From Cerrena zonata (lineage: Eukaryota; Basidiomycota; Agaricomycetes; Polyporales; Cerrenaceae): a DNA stretch of 64,000 nucleotides. A model generated the notes under the pieces. The model was given only the letters and a program-made list of their open reading frames with translations, made no database searches and had not been told where the DNA came from. Both the position numbers and the translations under genes were made by a program. Below, in pieces: positions 10,979 to 21,103 of this stretch. Each line of letters opens with the position of its first letter. Positions within the stretch are counted from its first letter, which is position 1. The stretch spans positions 992,001-1,056,000 of the forward strand of contig JASBNA010000009.1 in assembly GCA_038087015.1 (NCBI GenBank), in the 5' to 3' direction.

Positions 10979-13200
10979 ATGTCGTCACGACGAAGCCAGA
11001 GAATAGCTGCGACTAAAACAGCAGATTCAGAGGGCTATGCCGACCCTAATATAGGTATGATTATGCTATAGAAATTCGAAACAAATTCATATGTATGTGG
11101 AATAGACATCGAACACCTTATACAGAAGCCTAGGGCTAGTAGCTCGCCGCAAAAGCGATGCCGCGTACAGAAAAAGACTCAGTCTACTACCGGAAGGGGG
11201 AAAGGGTCTGGTAAACTCAAAGCGATAATGGATATGCCGTTCGATATCTTCCTAGAGGCGAGTATAGTTTTATTCTTTTCATACAGCTCTTTCTGAAGTC
11301 ACTGCTAGATTACGTCCTGGCTACATCCCCTGGATCTCATTCAACTCTCGCGTGTCTCGAAGCAACTTCGCGGTATCTTCACATCAAAATCATCACGTAC
11401 TCTGTGGGTTCGCGCAAGGCGTGATACGAGGTTGCCTGACTGTCCGGACGGTCTGAACGAGCTCCAATATGTCACTTTAGTATTTGATGAACTTTGTCAG
11501 GTAAGTGGCCATCGTTATTATCATGAAGCTTGACGGTGATAATGAGTGGCGTTCTTCAGGCCTGCTCCAAGCCTCGCTCCAGGAACGTTGAATACGTTTA
11601 TAAGCTCCGTCTCTGTACGGCCTGCTACAAGAAAAAGTAAGTCTTCACATCGGGGTGGGGAGCCACGCACTGCTGACTTGTTAAAGTGTGGTCGAAGGCG
11701 AAAAGCTGTTCAAGCAATACCCGAAATATTTGGATCCTATCATCTTCAATCTACTTCCCCGCGCAACCGAAGAGCCTAATAGTGGGTAGCTAGAGAACTA
11801 TTTCTCTGCTCGTGCTGACAATTCAAATAGGTGAAGCTTATTATCCTGCTGAGAATGGTCCATCCGATCGATATTACAAGCCTCGGTTTGATGCGATAGC
11901 GAGACGTCTCTTGAGTTTCGAGAAAGGGTCACCCGTCTACAAGGCATTTATCGAGGATATGAAAAAGGCCTGTGACAGCATGATTTTAGTAAGTTCAAAT
12001 AAGATCAACCCGTTATGATTTATAAACTCTTCCTCCTTCTAGTTCAATGATGCTATGTGGAAATGGTACACAAAGGAGACGGCTGATATGATTCGAAACC
12101 GTGAACCTATGTATGATCTAATAATTTCTGAGTCCCTGCCTATCTAATCGACTACCTCAGCATCGTGGAAAAACTACTTGCGATGGATCTCACAGAGGCA
12201 GATCTGCCTAGTATCCATCATCGCGGATGGATTTCGCTTGCATATACACCACGCCCTTTAACGGAAATTGGCGAGTGCTATATTCTGATAGGTTCATTTT
12301 ATCTTATACTGAATATATGTTTGAGCAGATTGGAAAGAGATTGTGAATTTCGTAATGACTAGAAAGGCCATACGTTCTAGGGAAGATTTCCGAAAACGAT
12401 TCGACAAGCTGGAGTATGCTCTCGGGAACTATTACATTTCGAATTATTGCGGTTCGAAACGGCTGGGCTTGGACTCGAACGACGATCCGTGGAGACTCTG
12501 GGCACCAGACGCTGACCAGGCGGTCAAAATCCCGGAGGTCATTGAGTACCTCTGCGAAGATGAAGCAAGACACAAGCCCGATGTTCTAGGATGCTGCGTG
12601 GACCTCATTGAAGAATATGCTCTCTTGAATAAAGATGTTGTCGACAAGGAACTTCTCCCTCAGCTCGAACCCTTGTACTCTGCTGAGGACTCACCGGTAA
12701 CACTGGACAGTGGCTATCTCTTACGGGCCTCTACGATATTTCGGTATCCTTCCCGTCCCACGAATGAAGAGATCAAGGTATACCACTACAAAGATGTTAT
12801 TGATAAACATTACCGATTTAGATTTAGAGGCATACGCACCCCTTCGTCGCCCCCCGATCCAGAGATAGATATCGAAGCCTCGATCTTGGCTAGAAAGGTA
12901 ATCCACATGTTGGGCTTACAGGATGGTACGCTTTCTGGAGATGCACCCATCCAACGTCGAAGATATATTTGTAGCTGTGACAAGAGGCCACGCCAATTCT
13001 TGACGCTGGTTGCACATATCATTGCGAATAAGAAGCTTGAAGATACGGCGAAGGATCTGTAAGTCTCTTTTCTCCTTCCCTAAGTCTCGTGCTCACCGTG
13101 ATTTTATTTATGTAGGGACCCAGCTCTTGATTGCTCTCATAAACTGCAGCACGAACATGATCTCGACTCTCTGGAACCATTTGTTTATGTTGAGCAGTAG
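10979..13200 (+). CDS. F-box protein
   Basis: Ten exons give 580 residues: 10979-11054, 11106-11257, 11309-11500, 11560-11636, 11687-11781, 11831-11988, 12043-12110, 12161-12270, 12329-13058 and 13116-13200. After a basic N-terminus an F-box starts at MDMPFDIFLE (about residue 66) and continues WLHPLDLIQLSRVSKQLR. F-box proteins bind Skp1 and recruit substrates to SCF ubiquitin ligases. The rest has no repeat I recognise. A CTACYKKK motif follows at about residue 160, and a C-terminal ICSC...H..H stretch. Introns 2 and 7 begin with GC (GAG|GCGAGT and G|GCGAGT). The nearby GT sites would break the frame, and the GC donors restore homology with the paralogue at 27684-30160. Compared with that paralogue this gene ends early, after SLEPFV, where the other continues about 80 residues, so its C-terminus may be shortened. 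Confidence 0.8.
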
Positions 13201-13334
13201 TTTGGTAGCTATCAGCCGTAGTAATATATCCATATTTGTTCGTGTCTTGACTTTAGTCAGAACCACAACATAGCAGATGAGCCTCATATGGTATCATTGT
13301 AACAACGCAAACTCCCGGCAAACGTATCGACCTA

Positions 13335-14082
13335 TCAAGATCGAACCAAATTTAACAGGAACTGAGCGCAGATAACGATACAACTAAGAGTGATAAAAGC
13401 CAAGGTCGCCGAGACTAGAAAATGAACGCTACCCCATTCCTCGTACACCGTCCCGTCCTGGATGATTCCGTATAACCCAAAGCACAGCACGACTAATACG
13501 CTATAAGTAGTTATCAATGCAAAAAAGAAGTAAATGTTGTATACTACCTCTACAACCAATGTCAGAAGGCTATGGTGCCTGGTAATCGAATCGGCTTCCG
13601 TATCCCAAAATGCGCGATAAACATCATATTCCGGGGGGACTGCACTCTCTTTGATGATACTAATGAACACTATCGTGAAGGTCTATTATCAGAATGAAGA
13701 CCACAACTCAAATATGTCCATAAACATACCAGGTTCTCCTCTCCGTATGGGAAGTCCTTCTCTCTTCCGTGTCTTATTGAGCTTCGTGTGAGTCTTCTGC
13801 AAAATTACTTTGCCCCACTCCAAATGATCCCTTATCAATACTACCATCCGGAAAGCGTGTCCATAGTCCCCTACGTAAAATCTCAGTCTCTATTGGAAGT
13901 AAGATGATGAGGCAATCCTCGGAGGGGTGCTCACCTCTACCAATGAAGTTCAACCGATGTCTCTCTCTTCCCTCTAGTTCTTGTCTAACCATCTCCATGT
14001 AATGCACCACGTGTTGCAACATCTCTTCCATCTCCTCCTTACTATGAAGCTTATTCACCGCGCGGCCTATCAAGATACGCAC
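13335..14082 (-). pseudogene. 5'-truncated CCCH/membrane family gene
   Basis: Exons on the minus strand, about 14082-13935, 13870-13730 and 13669-13335, splice in phase 1 and align throughout with the complete paralogue at 15524-16556. The middle (LHSKEEMEEMLQHVVHYMEM, then ELEGRERHRLNFIG) and the two C-terminal hydrophobic segments (LITTYSVLVVLCFGLYGII and FLVSATLAFITLSCIVICA) are intact. The N-terminal part carrying the CCCH motif is gone. Homology stops at about 14082, where a copy of the promoter block of the other class of family genes begins. No in-frame ATG is found before 14031. It may still make a motif-less membrane protein from that ATG; otherwise it is a remnant. Confidence 0.6.
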
Positions 14083-14155
14083 GTTACGTACGTAGATACT
14101 TTATTTGTACCACACGTGTTTTCTATCTTGGTAATTGGTGGGACGGCTCAAGGAC
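14081..14155 (-). promoter_or_regulatory. Shared promoter block with CACGTG, copy 1
   Basis: Block ACGTACGTAGATACTTTATT, then CACACGTGTT, then a TTGGTAATTGGTGGGA tail. It contains the palindrome CACGTG, the usual binding core of bHLH factors. It resembles copies 2 and 3 at 15373-15428 and 18067-18135, which lie just upstream of intact genes of the other class. Here it abuts the truncated gene. Confidence 0.55.
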
Positions 14156-14399
14156 ATCTACACATAAGGAGTGCTCCCACTGATAAGTAAGACGATATAC
14201 ACTGTTCAGAAAAATCCAAGGCTTCGGACCTTATAGAGATATTGTTCTCCGAAGTGGATGCAACTTCTCCTAGTCTGTACATTGAATTCAAAACGAGATA
14301 AATAAAATAAAACTAAGCCACTAGTACAGTTCGCGTGAATTCAAGACACAAACGCACAGTTTCATCGGGGCGATAAACACAACCACATATACCAACGGA

Positions 14400-14700
14400 A
14401 ATGATCAGAAATAGATACTTAATCCCATCCGAAGTCGAACAAATCGATCATATAGGTATGGACAATCAAGTATAGCGGCTATTGTTTCGCTGAAAAAGAA
14501 ACTGAATGCATGCCCGATACTAGCGAGAAATAGAAAGGTATGAAGCTAGAGAATAGAGGTATCAAAGTGTTGATATGAAAAACCGAGGTCAACGAGCGGT
14601 CTACGACCATTGAACTTCGATTATTGGTCGATAAATAGCGGGTATAGCTGTTTCTTGGTCTCATCAAATGGTCTCATCAAAGGGGTTCGAGATGTTGACA
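14400..14700 (-). pseudogene. Decayed membrane exon of family gene
   Basis: This minus-strand stretch aligns in DNA with the last exon of the intact paralogue (17330-16978), including the GAGCGGTCT.CGACC stretch and the hydrophobic region. It is broken by frameshifts and ends early (stop at about 14479). It is the lost C-terminus of the gene at 14796-15330. Confidence 0.6.
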
Positions 14701-14795
14701 CGGCATTGACTCGGGGGTTGTATTGGGTTATCTAGGGTGTACCTTGGTGGTGGTTGAAACCCGAAAATATATAACGAGATATCTTAGTACGATAA

Positions 14796-15330
14796 TCACA
14801 TTAATGAGAAGATATTATGTTGCGACTGACTAGGATGATCATTCTCAAAAGTCCGATATTTCTTGCGTAACTCAAGCAAGACCTGTAAGGCAGCGTTCCT
14901 CTCGTGTTCGAGTGTGCAGATGGAGGTTTTATGAGCATCAATTGCTATAGCCAGAGTTCCGAAATCAAGTGTTGTTAGCCTGGTGGTCCGGAACGAATGA
15001 ACTCGTCTGCGTGACAAGCTACTTACTGCCGGGGATCTCCCCACAAAATTTATCATGAAGCATCTGCGCAGCATTTATTCCCTCATTAATAGCGTAGATC
15101 CATTCGTTGACCTTGTTCAGCGCCCTGGACACCTCTTGCGTCGTACGTAACTTTCCGATATCCCCAACAGTCGCAATGACTCTGGTGCGAAGTGTAGCGA
15201 CCTTGCTATGAATGGCCTCATGGTAAATATTCAATAGTTGGTCGTGCTCTTCACAATGTGCGGTGCAGCACCATTGTCGTCCAAGTCCTTGTTGGATGCT
15301 GGAATGGGGATGGTGGTTGGAGACGGACAT
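14796..15330 (-). pseudogene. Cys/His coiled-coil family gene, decayed 3' half
   Basis: Exon 1 (15330-15027) codes for MSVSNHH..., with the compact motif WCCTAHCEEHDQL, then a helical region (NKVNEWIYAINEGINAAQML) ending HDKFCG. Exon 2 (14944-14796) is joined in phase 1 through an intron with donor GTAAGT, branch-like CTAAC and acceptor TATAG. The two make 150 residues. The paralogue at 16978-17996 continues with a PPRYTPV exon and a membrane exon. Their counterparts here (about 14740-14680 and 14680-14400) are recognisable in the DNA but have lost the acceptor and contain frame breaks. The GTAAGG donor of exon 2 is GCAAGA here. This copy has therefore probably lost its membrane anchor; the 150-residue product may survive. 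Confidence 0.55.
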
Positions 15331-15372
15331 CGGGATGGTGGGAAATAGTTGTTGATGATGGTTTTATTTGTG

Positions 15373-15428
15373 TCATAGACACTCTATTTGTATCACACGT
15401 GTTCTCTATCTTGGTATTTGGAGGGACG
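15373..15428 (-). promoter_or_regulatory. Shared promoter block with CACGTG, copy 2
   Basis: ACTCTATTTGTATCACACGT then GTTCTCTATCTTGGTATTTG and GAGGGA, about 45 bp upstream of the start at 15330 on the minus strand. Matches copies 1 and 3. Confidence 0.55.
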
Positions 15429-15523
15429 GAGTTCAATGTTTGAGGTTCAGAATCAGGCCTACCACATGCTTACATATCGGCAGTGGTCAATGGAAAGATA
15501 TGGAAATAGCATGGCATACAACA

Positions 15524-16556
15524 TTAAACTTGAAACCCTACAACAGCGCGGACCACCGATACTACTGCTACGATCACTATGCTATATATGCAAAGTATTA
15601 TCATTGCGGAGATAAGTGCTCTAATAATCCTCAGTACGATGCCCACGACAAATGCGCAGAGTTTCATTGTGACGCTGAGTGTAATCCAAGCAAGGGTGAT
15701 ACGAACCAAGATTGCTGAGAATAGAACAGGAACGCTACTCCAATCGTCATACGCCCCCGTCCCGTTCTGGACGATTCTATATAACCCTAAATCCAGCAGA
15801 AGTAATGTGGAAAAGATAACAATAAACGCAGAAAAAATGTAGATATTGTATAGTGCCCCTACGATCACTGTCCGGAAGCTATGGTGCCTGGTACTCGAAT
15901 CGGTTTCTGTAGTCCAAGACGTGTAATGGGCATCATATTTCGGAAGGGCTACGCTCTCCTTCCCAGTAAATGCTATTGTAAAGTACCATTGTCAGATAGC
16001 ATGCCACAGCTCAGATATGTTGATAATCATACCAAATCCTTTCACTTGTGAGGATAGTCCTTCACTTCTCCGTATCTCATTAAGCCTTGAGTACAGCGCC
16101 TGGGATTTATTATAGCCCCATTCACAATCCCTCTCTAACTTTTTCATCCATATATTATGACCGGCATCACCTATGTGAGGTCTCAGCTTGTACAGAGAGT
16201 GAACTCATGAAATAAACATCCAAAAGGTACTCACCTTCGCCAATGAACCTCAGCCGATGTGTCTCTCTCCCCTCCATTTCCATTCTGACCACCCCAATGT
16301 AACGATCGACTAATAGCAACATATCTTCTATCTCCTGCGTACTATGAAGCCTTTCCACTACACTGCAGAAGGTGGAAAACCAGTTGAACAAGAATTTCGC
16401 ATTTTCAGAGTGCGCTTTATACTTCTTCCTCGACGCTTCATACTCCAAGCGATGCTCATAACACTGGAACGTGTCGGAACGGATGCGTCTAGTACATCGG
16501 ACGTCGTCTCCAAGATAGAGAAGAGTGTTACATTGTTTGGAGTATCGAGTGGACAT
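15524..16556 (-). CDS. CCCH-motif membrane-anchored family protein
   Basis: Three exons on the minus strand, 16556-16235, 16170-16033 and 15972-15524, all phase 1, give 302 residues. The N-terminus has C-x11-C-x10-C-x2-H (CNTLL...CTRRI...CYEH), followed by RLEYEASRKKYK. Then come LHSTQEIEDMLLLVDRYIGV and MEGRETHRLRFIGEG at the exon junction, shared with the gene at 8455-9257. Exon 2 is charged. Exon 3 has at least four hydrophobic segments, among them ALYNIYIFSAFIVIFSTLLL and AMIILCIYSIVIVAVVSVV, so the C-terminus is membrane-embedded. The start ATG at 16556 is the first in frame; upstream codons are GTG and ATA. This is the complete counterpart of the truncated gene at 13335-14082. Function unknown. 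Confidence 0.7.
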
Positions 16557-16977
16557 TATCACGGTCAGAGGGTATGAGCAAAGACAGGAAGCTGAGTACT
16601 CAGTAAGTGCTTGATGCCAGCGAGGATAGCAACGATCACTCGCTGCTTGTGTATGATTGTGTACTAGGAGCGCTCCCAGTTAGGAAGACGATTTACGTCA
16701 TTCAGTAAAATTCGGAGCAAACTAGTCCTCCGAAAGGTCGTGGCAAAACGGGGACACGGCCGTACATGAATAGGTGCTCACATGCGCTCACACATGAAGT
16801 ATGTGTTTGTGTTCTGTAGTAGAAGGTATGAGGCCATTTGCAATCGCCGAGCGGTTATTATCCGAAGTGGAGGCAACTTCTCCGAATCTGTATATTAAGT
16901 TCAGAACAGATCGCAGAATAATATACTGAGCTACTAGAACAGCTTGTATAGGTCCAAGACAGAGACGCATAGTTTCA

Positions 16978-17996
16978 TCAAACCGAGAAGCGCAAACATG
17001 TCACAACATAACCTATCATGAACAGATAGATAATATGGTCCCATACGAAGTTAAACACAGTGACCATATATGTGTATAGACAGCCAAGTATAGTGCCTAT
17101 TGTTTCGCCAAAAAAGAAACCGAGCGCAAGGCCAATACCAGCGAGAAATAGAAAGGCATGAAGCCAGAGAATGAAGATGCCAAACTGTTGGCATGAAAAC
17201 CGAGGCAAACGAGCGGTCTGCGACCGCTGAGCTTCGAGGTCTCGATTATTGATAGATCGATAGCTGATATAATTGCTTCTTTGTCTTATCAAAGGGGTTC
17301 GAGATGTCGATTCTTGACCACGATATTGACCTTTATCTTTGTCAGCTTAGTCTCGATTTGATGTGGTAGAATTCCTTACTCGAACGGCGTTGACTCGGGA
17401 GTTTCATTGGGTCAACCGGAGTGTACCTTGGTGGTGATCCAAGCCCTACAATAGACAATTCTACATCTCAGTAAGATAATCACATTAATGAAAAAACATT
17501 ATGTTACGACTGACTGGCATGATCAATCTCCAGAGACTTATATTCCTTACGTAACTTAAGCAAGACCTCTAAGGCATCTTCCCTCTCGGTTTTGAGCATG
17601 GAGATGGAGGTTGTATGGGCATCAATTGCTATAGCCAGAGTTTCGTAATCAAGCGTTGTTAGACTGGTGGTCCTGAACGAATGAGCTCGTCTGTGCGATA
17701 AGCTACTTACCGATCCCCCCACAAAACTTATCATGAAGCTTCTGTGCAACATTTATTCCCTCAGTAATCGCGTCGACCCATTCGTTGACCTTGTCTAAGG
17801 CAATGGAAGCTTCTTGCGTCGTACGTGGCTTTCCGAGAATAGTCTGAATGACCTTATTGCGGAGAGCAGCAACCTTGCTGTCGGTGGCCTCATAAGCCAT
17901 CGACAGTCGGCTGTGCTCTTCACAATGAGCAGTGCAGCACCATTGTTCGGATCCTTGTTGAAAGTAGGAATAGGGCTGGTGGTTGTAGTAGGCCAT
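16978..17996 (-). CDS. Cys/His coiled-coil membrane protein (complete copy)
   Basis: Four exons on the minus strand, 17996-17711, 17628-17551, 17445-17380 and 17330-16978, all with phase-1 introns, give 260 residues. Exon 1 has WCCTAHCEEHSRL, then helical TTQEASIALDKVNEWVDAIT ending HDKFCGG. Exon 2 (IDAHTTSISMLKTEREDALE) is helical. Exon 3 has PPRYTPVDPM, matching exon 2 of the gene at 9671-10340. Exon 4 is basic and then strongly hydrophobic (FGIFILWLHAFLFLAGIGLA and TILGCLYTYMVTVFNFVW), giving about three membrane helices. The exon-2 donor (C|GTAAGG) is inferred from phase. If it were not used, the frame would stop at 17504. The promoter block with CACGTG lies at 18067-18135. Function unknown. 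Confidence 0.65.
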
Positions 17997-18066
17997 CGAG
18001 GTGGAAACAGTTGTTGAGGAGATCTGAGACCTAGGGCCTTACTTGTACGCACATCAGGCTATGATT

Positions 18067-18135
18067 TTACGTACGTAAACACTTTATTTGTAATCACACG
18101 TGTTTTCTTATATAGGGACTTCGTATCTGGAGGGA
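18067..18135 (-). promoter_or_regulatory. Shared promoter block with CACGTG, copy 3
   Basis: TTACGTACGTAAACACTTTA then CACACGTGTTTTCT and TCTGGAGGGA, upstream of the gene starting at 17996. It includes the palindromes TACGTA and CACGTG. Best preserved of the three copies. Confidence 0.55.
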
Positions 18136-18319
18136 CACTAGTGTTCAACGTTACGTTTGACGTCCAAGCTTCAACATTCGTGTTTTCATCTGAACTCATC
18201 TCATTGATCATCAATTGCTGTTGACTATAGTGAGCGTTAACATCTTTGGAAACCATGTTCTTAGCACGTTTGGGCTTGTCAGCTGTGCAGAACGTATTCG
18301 GGAGCAAGAAGAACGATGT

Positions 18320-19706
18320 ATGTGGTTCCGATTCATATGTAGCCTTACTAACGTTAATATATTAAAATCAATATTCAAGACTAGCCCGGATGATATCTCT
18401 AAATCCATTAGCCTAGTTGGCAATTGCATTGACTCGCACGGGACGCCTCCTGGGATAGAGACGGACCATTTACCTGGAGGCGTTATACAATATACAGTCG
18501 ACCTTATGCAAGATGTAAGCAACCACACTTTCTTCCTATTACGGACTCATTTAACACTCTTTAGCTCCTTGATAATGACGATGCATGGAAGATCGTTGAG
18601 AGAGATCCGACTGAGGCCAACAAACTACAAGTATCTCAGCTATTGATGCAATTCGCAGAACAATTCCGGGCATTTCCAAAATCGTTCTTCATCACAGTTG
18701 AACCATCTTCTATACGCCCTTTTTGTGGAGGGACGAACTCGCAGATATACAGTGGTCAATGGAAGGATAGGAAAGTAGTCGTGAAGTTGCTACGTAGTCA
18801 TGGACGAAGTGTAAGGTTGTATAAGAACGATCCAGCTCACAACGTTAGTCCATTTATATCGCTTCATTCCTGTTTAGTGTCAATGACCCTTTTACGATAT
18901 AGATATTATTTCTTGAATGTTTACGATGGCGTCAGCTGCGACATCCAAACGTAGTCCGGCTTTTTGGCGTCGATATCACAAATATAGGGCATGCTCCGAC
19001 TCTCGTTCACCCATGGATGGAGAAAGGTGGCATCAGATATCATATCAAGTAACTCGATGACAAACCGAAACCTGAACGCTTGGTCTCATGGGTCAGTTAT
19101 ATTCCACTATGATTTCCGCCGACTTTCACAAAGAATGTTATACCTCAGCTGTGTGATATCGCGCGAGGTATGGATTACCTGCATAGAATGGGTATAGCAC
19201 ATGGGGATCTACGCGGCGTAAGCTTATTGATTCCTCATTGACCTCGTATCGTCTAACTCGATTCGGTGATTAGAACAATATCCTCCTTTCTGAAGACGAC
19301 GAAGCTCTAGTCACTGACGTATTCCTCTATGCCTATTTTGGAGACTCTGACCTCCGTAAAGATAGTCCGGAACGGTGGATGTCGCCCGAATTTCTCGATA
19401 CCTTCAAGCCGACCTACGCATCAGATAGTTTTTCCTTCGGTCATGTCTGCATTGAGGTAAGGATAAGGATGACTGATGGTGATAACTTTCGCTGATGTGT
19501 TCTACATACAGATATTCACTGGCGAAATCCCCTTTCCAGAATTGTCAGTCGGGCAGGCGGTGGGTAAAATGGCTGAAGGGATCTTTCCCATAAAGCCTGA
19601 TACGATGCCTGACCGAGTCTGGTCCTTGGTTAGAGAATTTTGGGAGTATGTGCCTGAACGAAGGCCGACAATGCAGAGAATACTTCGTGAGTTGTCCGGG
19701 AACTGA
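18320..19706 (+). pseudogene. Protein kinase-like gene with in-frame stop
   Basis: Readable exons are about 18320-18514, 18565-18843, 18903-19091, 19134-19217, 19274-19456 and 19512-19706. Kinase features appear in order: glycine loop GGTNSQIYSGQW, lysine in VVVKLL, LRHPNVVRLFGVDI, catalytic loop HGDLRGNNILL, RWMSPEFLD in the APE position, DSFSFGHVCIE and a C-terminal ERRPTMQRIL. This type, with HGDLRGNN, is common in tandem in Agaricomycetes. Two defects are visible. A TAA at 19050-19052 lies in frame in exon 3, between YHIK and the continuing KPERLVSW. In place of the DFG triad the sequence reads VTDVFLYAY. The N-terminal start is uncertain; the frame is open back to 18215. Even if the stop were an assembly error, the changed DFG suggests a pseudokinase. 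Confidence 0.65.
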
Positions 19707-20465
19707 TAAGTTGGCTATCTAGATACCTACCTTCACGTCAACATAAACATTCGTTAGCCCCAACTCAAAGCATTGAGAATTCGATGGATATAAGATAGAT
19801 GCGTAAGTACGACGTCGTGGTGCAATGCTACAACTCGAGAAATTATGTAGTAAGATGAAAGAAGGGAGTTAATTCCGACGCATTTCGAAGGTATACGGGT
19901 ATCTGCGTGTTATACAAATGGCCTAGAAATAGATCCGAACATCGAAGCAAGTTGTGAAAATTATAAAGCGTACAGTCCGATACCCATTGAAAAAAAAGCA
20001 AGAGAAGAAAAGTATAAAGCGTAATGTGTCTAAGGAGAAAGTAGTCCATATTCTAGAGTCAGGTGTCGAGCATAGCGATACAGGTTGATAGAGTTGTAGA
20101 GAAAGCGAGCGAGTGTCCAAGAGGTCATGATATAAGTTACAGAGATATTGAGATTGAAACAGAAGAAGAAAAGTGTCCGAGCACAAGTCCGTAGCGAGAG
20201 AGATAGATAACGATAACAAAGTATTGTCCGTGTCCGTGAATGTTGAGAGTGAATTGAATGTATGCGTTGGGAATCGAAGTATAGTATTGTCCGGGTCCAG
20301 GAACGTTAAGGAAAGGGAAAGCAGTGTCCGAGTCCGTGAGTGTTGATAGCGATTTGAATATATGCGTTAGGGATCGAGATATAGTATTTTGGATGAGCTA
20401 ACGAGGATTAGCATCAGTTATTATGTTCCGTTAGTTAGATGTTAGGTATACGAACTGAACGGCAA
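19707..20465. other. Intergenic region with short repeats
   Basis: No gene seen. The right part (20221-20385) holds imperfect repeats described separately. Confidence 0.4.
20221..20385. repeat. Imperfect direct repeats of about 63 bp
   Basis: A segment beginning GTATTGTCCGTGTCCGTGAA (20221) and ending near GTATAGTATT recurs from about 20321 as GCAGTGTCCGAGTCCGTGAG. Shared inner parts are GTTGA.AG.GA.TTGAAT, ATGCGTT and ATCGA. A shorter third piece lies between (20283-20320). Confidence 0.6.
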
Positions 20466-21103
20466 TTAACAGGGCGTGCAATTGGGCATGCACGCGAAAG
20501 CCGCTTCCGCAAGTGTTTGGTTCGAGAGCGAGATGTTCGGAAACTTGAGTTCTTTGCTGAGTCGAAGGGCGATGTCGGCCAGATCGGAGTGAGTGAATGA
20601 GCCGCGTGGGGGTCCTTTGTGTTGGGTGGAAAATGTGGCGTGAAGTGCAGACGACCGAGTAGGCAAGCCGTACTAAAATGGAAAGGCGGATGTGAGTTTG
20701 GACTGAGGACGAATGAATGAGGCTGACATACAGGCCTGCGAGGCTGTGGTAGTGGGCGAGCCCACGTTAAGCCATCTAAATCGTGAAATTCGGTTTGTAC
20801 GTTGTCGAACGGCATGATGCTCGAGAAATGTAATCCCTAACATAGTAGTGAAACATGTTAATGAGTGAATAGCGTCGCCGTAATGGAGAAGGGACATACC
20901 TGAATTATCTTCACAGCAATGTCATCCTCCAGCATTTGCTCCTGCTCCATCCTCAAGATCTTCGCGTGTCGAACCTTGAACTTCTCGCTTTCGTTGTTCT
21001 TTTTGACTCCCCTTTGCTTGGAGGAAGGTCGAATGGTATCCCTGCGAGAAAGCGAAGAAGCACGTTCAGAGGGACGAGAAGCAGTAGAAGGCTTACGCAT
21101 CAT
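20466..21103 (-). CDS. Small protein of unknown function
   Basis: Three exons on the minus strand, 21103-20900, 20836-20732 and 20672-20466, joined in phase 0, give 171 residues. The start is one of two adjacent ATGs (21103 or 21100). Exon 1 is basic and charged (SRRDTIRPSSKQRGVKKNNE, then helical KFKVRHAKILRMEQEQMLED). The middle has FDNVQTEFHDLDGLTWARPL. The C-terminus reads SHSDLADIALRLSKEL-like helical text and ends CMPNCTPC. No signal peptide or membrane segment. I do not recognise it. The clean phasing of three exons is the main reason to call it a gene. Confidence 0.5.

Noticed and set aside
16978..17292. Stand-alone small membrane protein
   Set aside because: The frame lacks an ATG. 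It joins in phase 1 to the upstream exons of the gene starting at 17996, as in the paralogue at 9671-10340, so it is a last exon and not a gene.
18215..18319. N-terminal extension of the kinase gene
   Set aside because: The frame is open but has no ATG and no similarity. I kept the first ATG at 18320 and flagged the start as uncertain.
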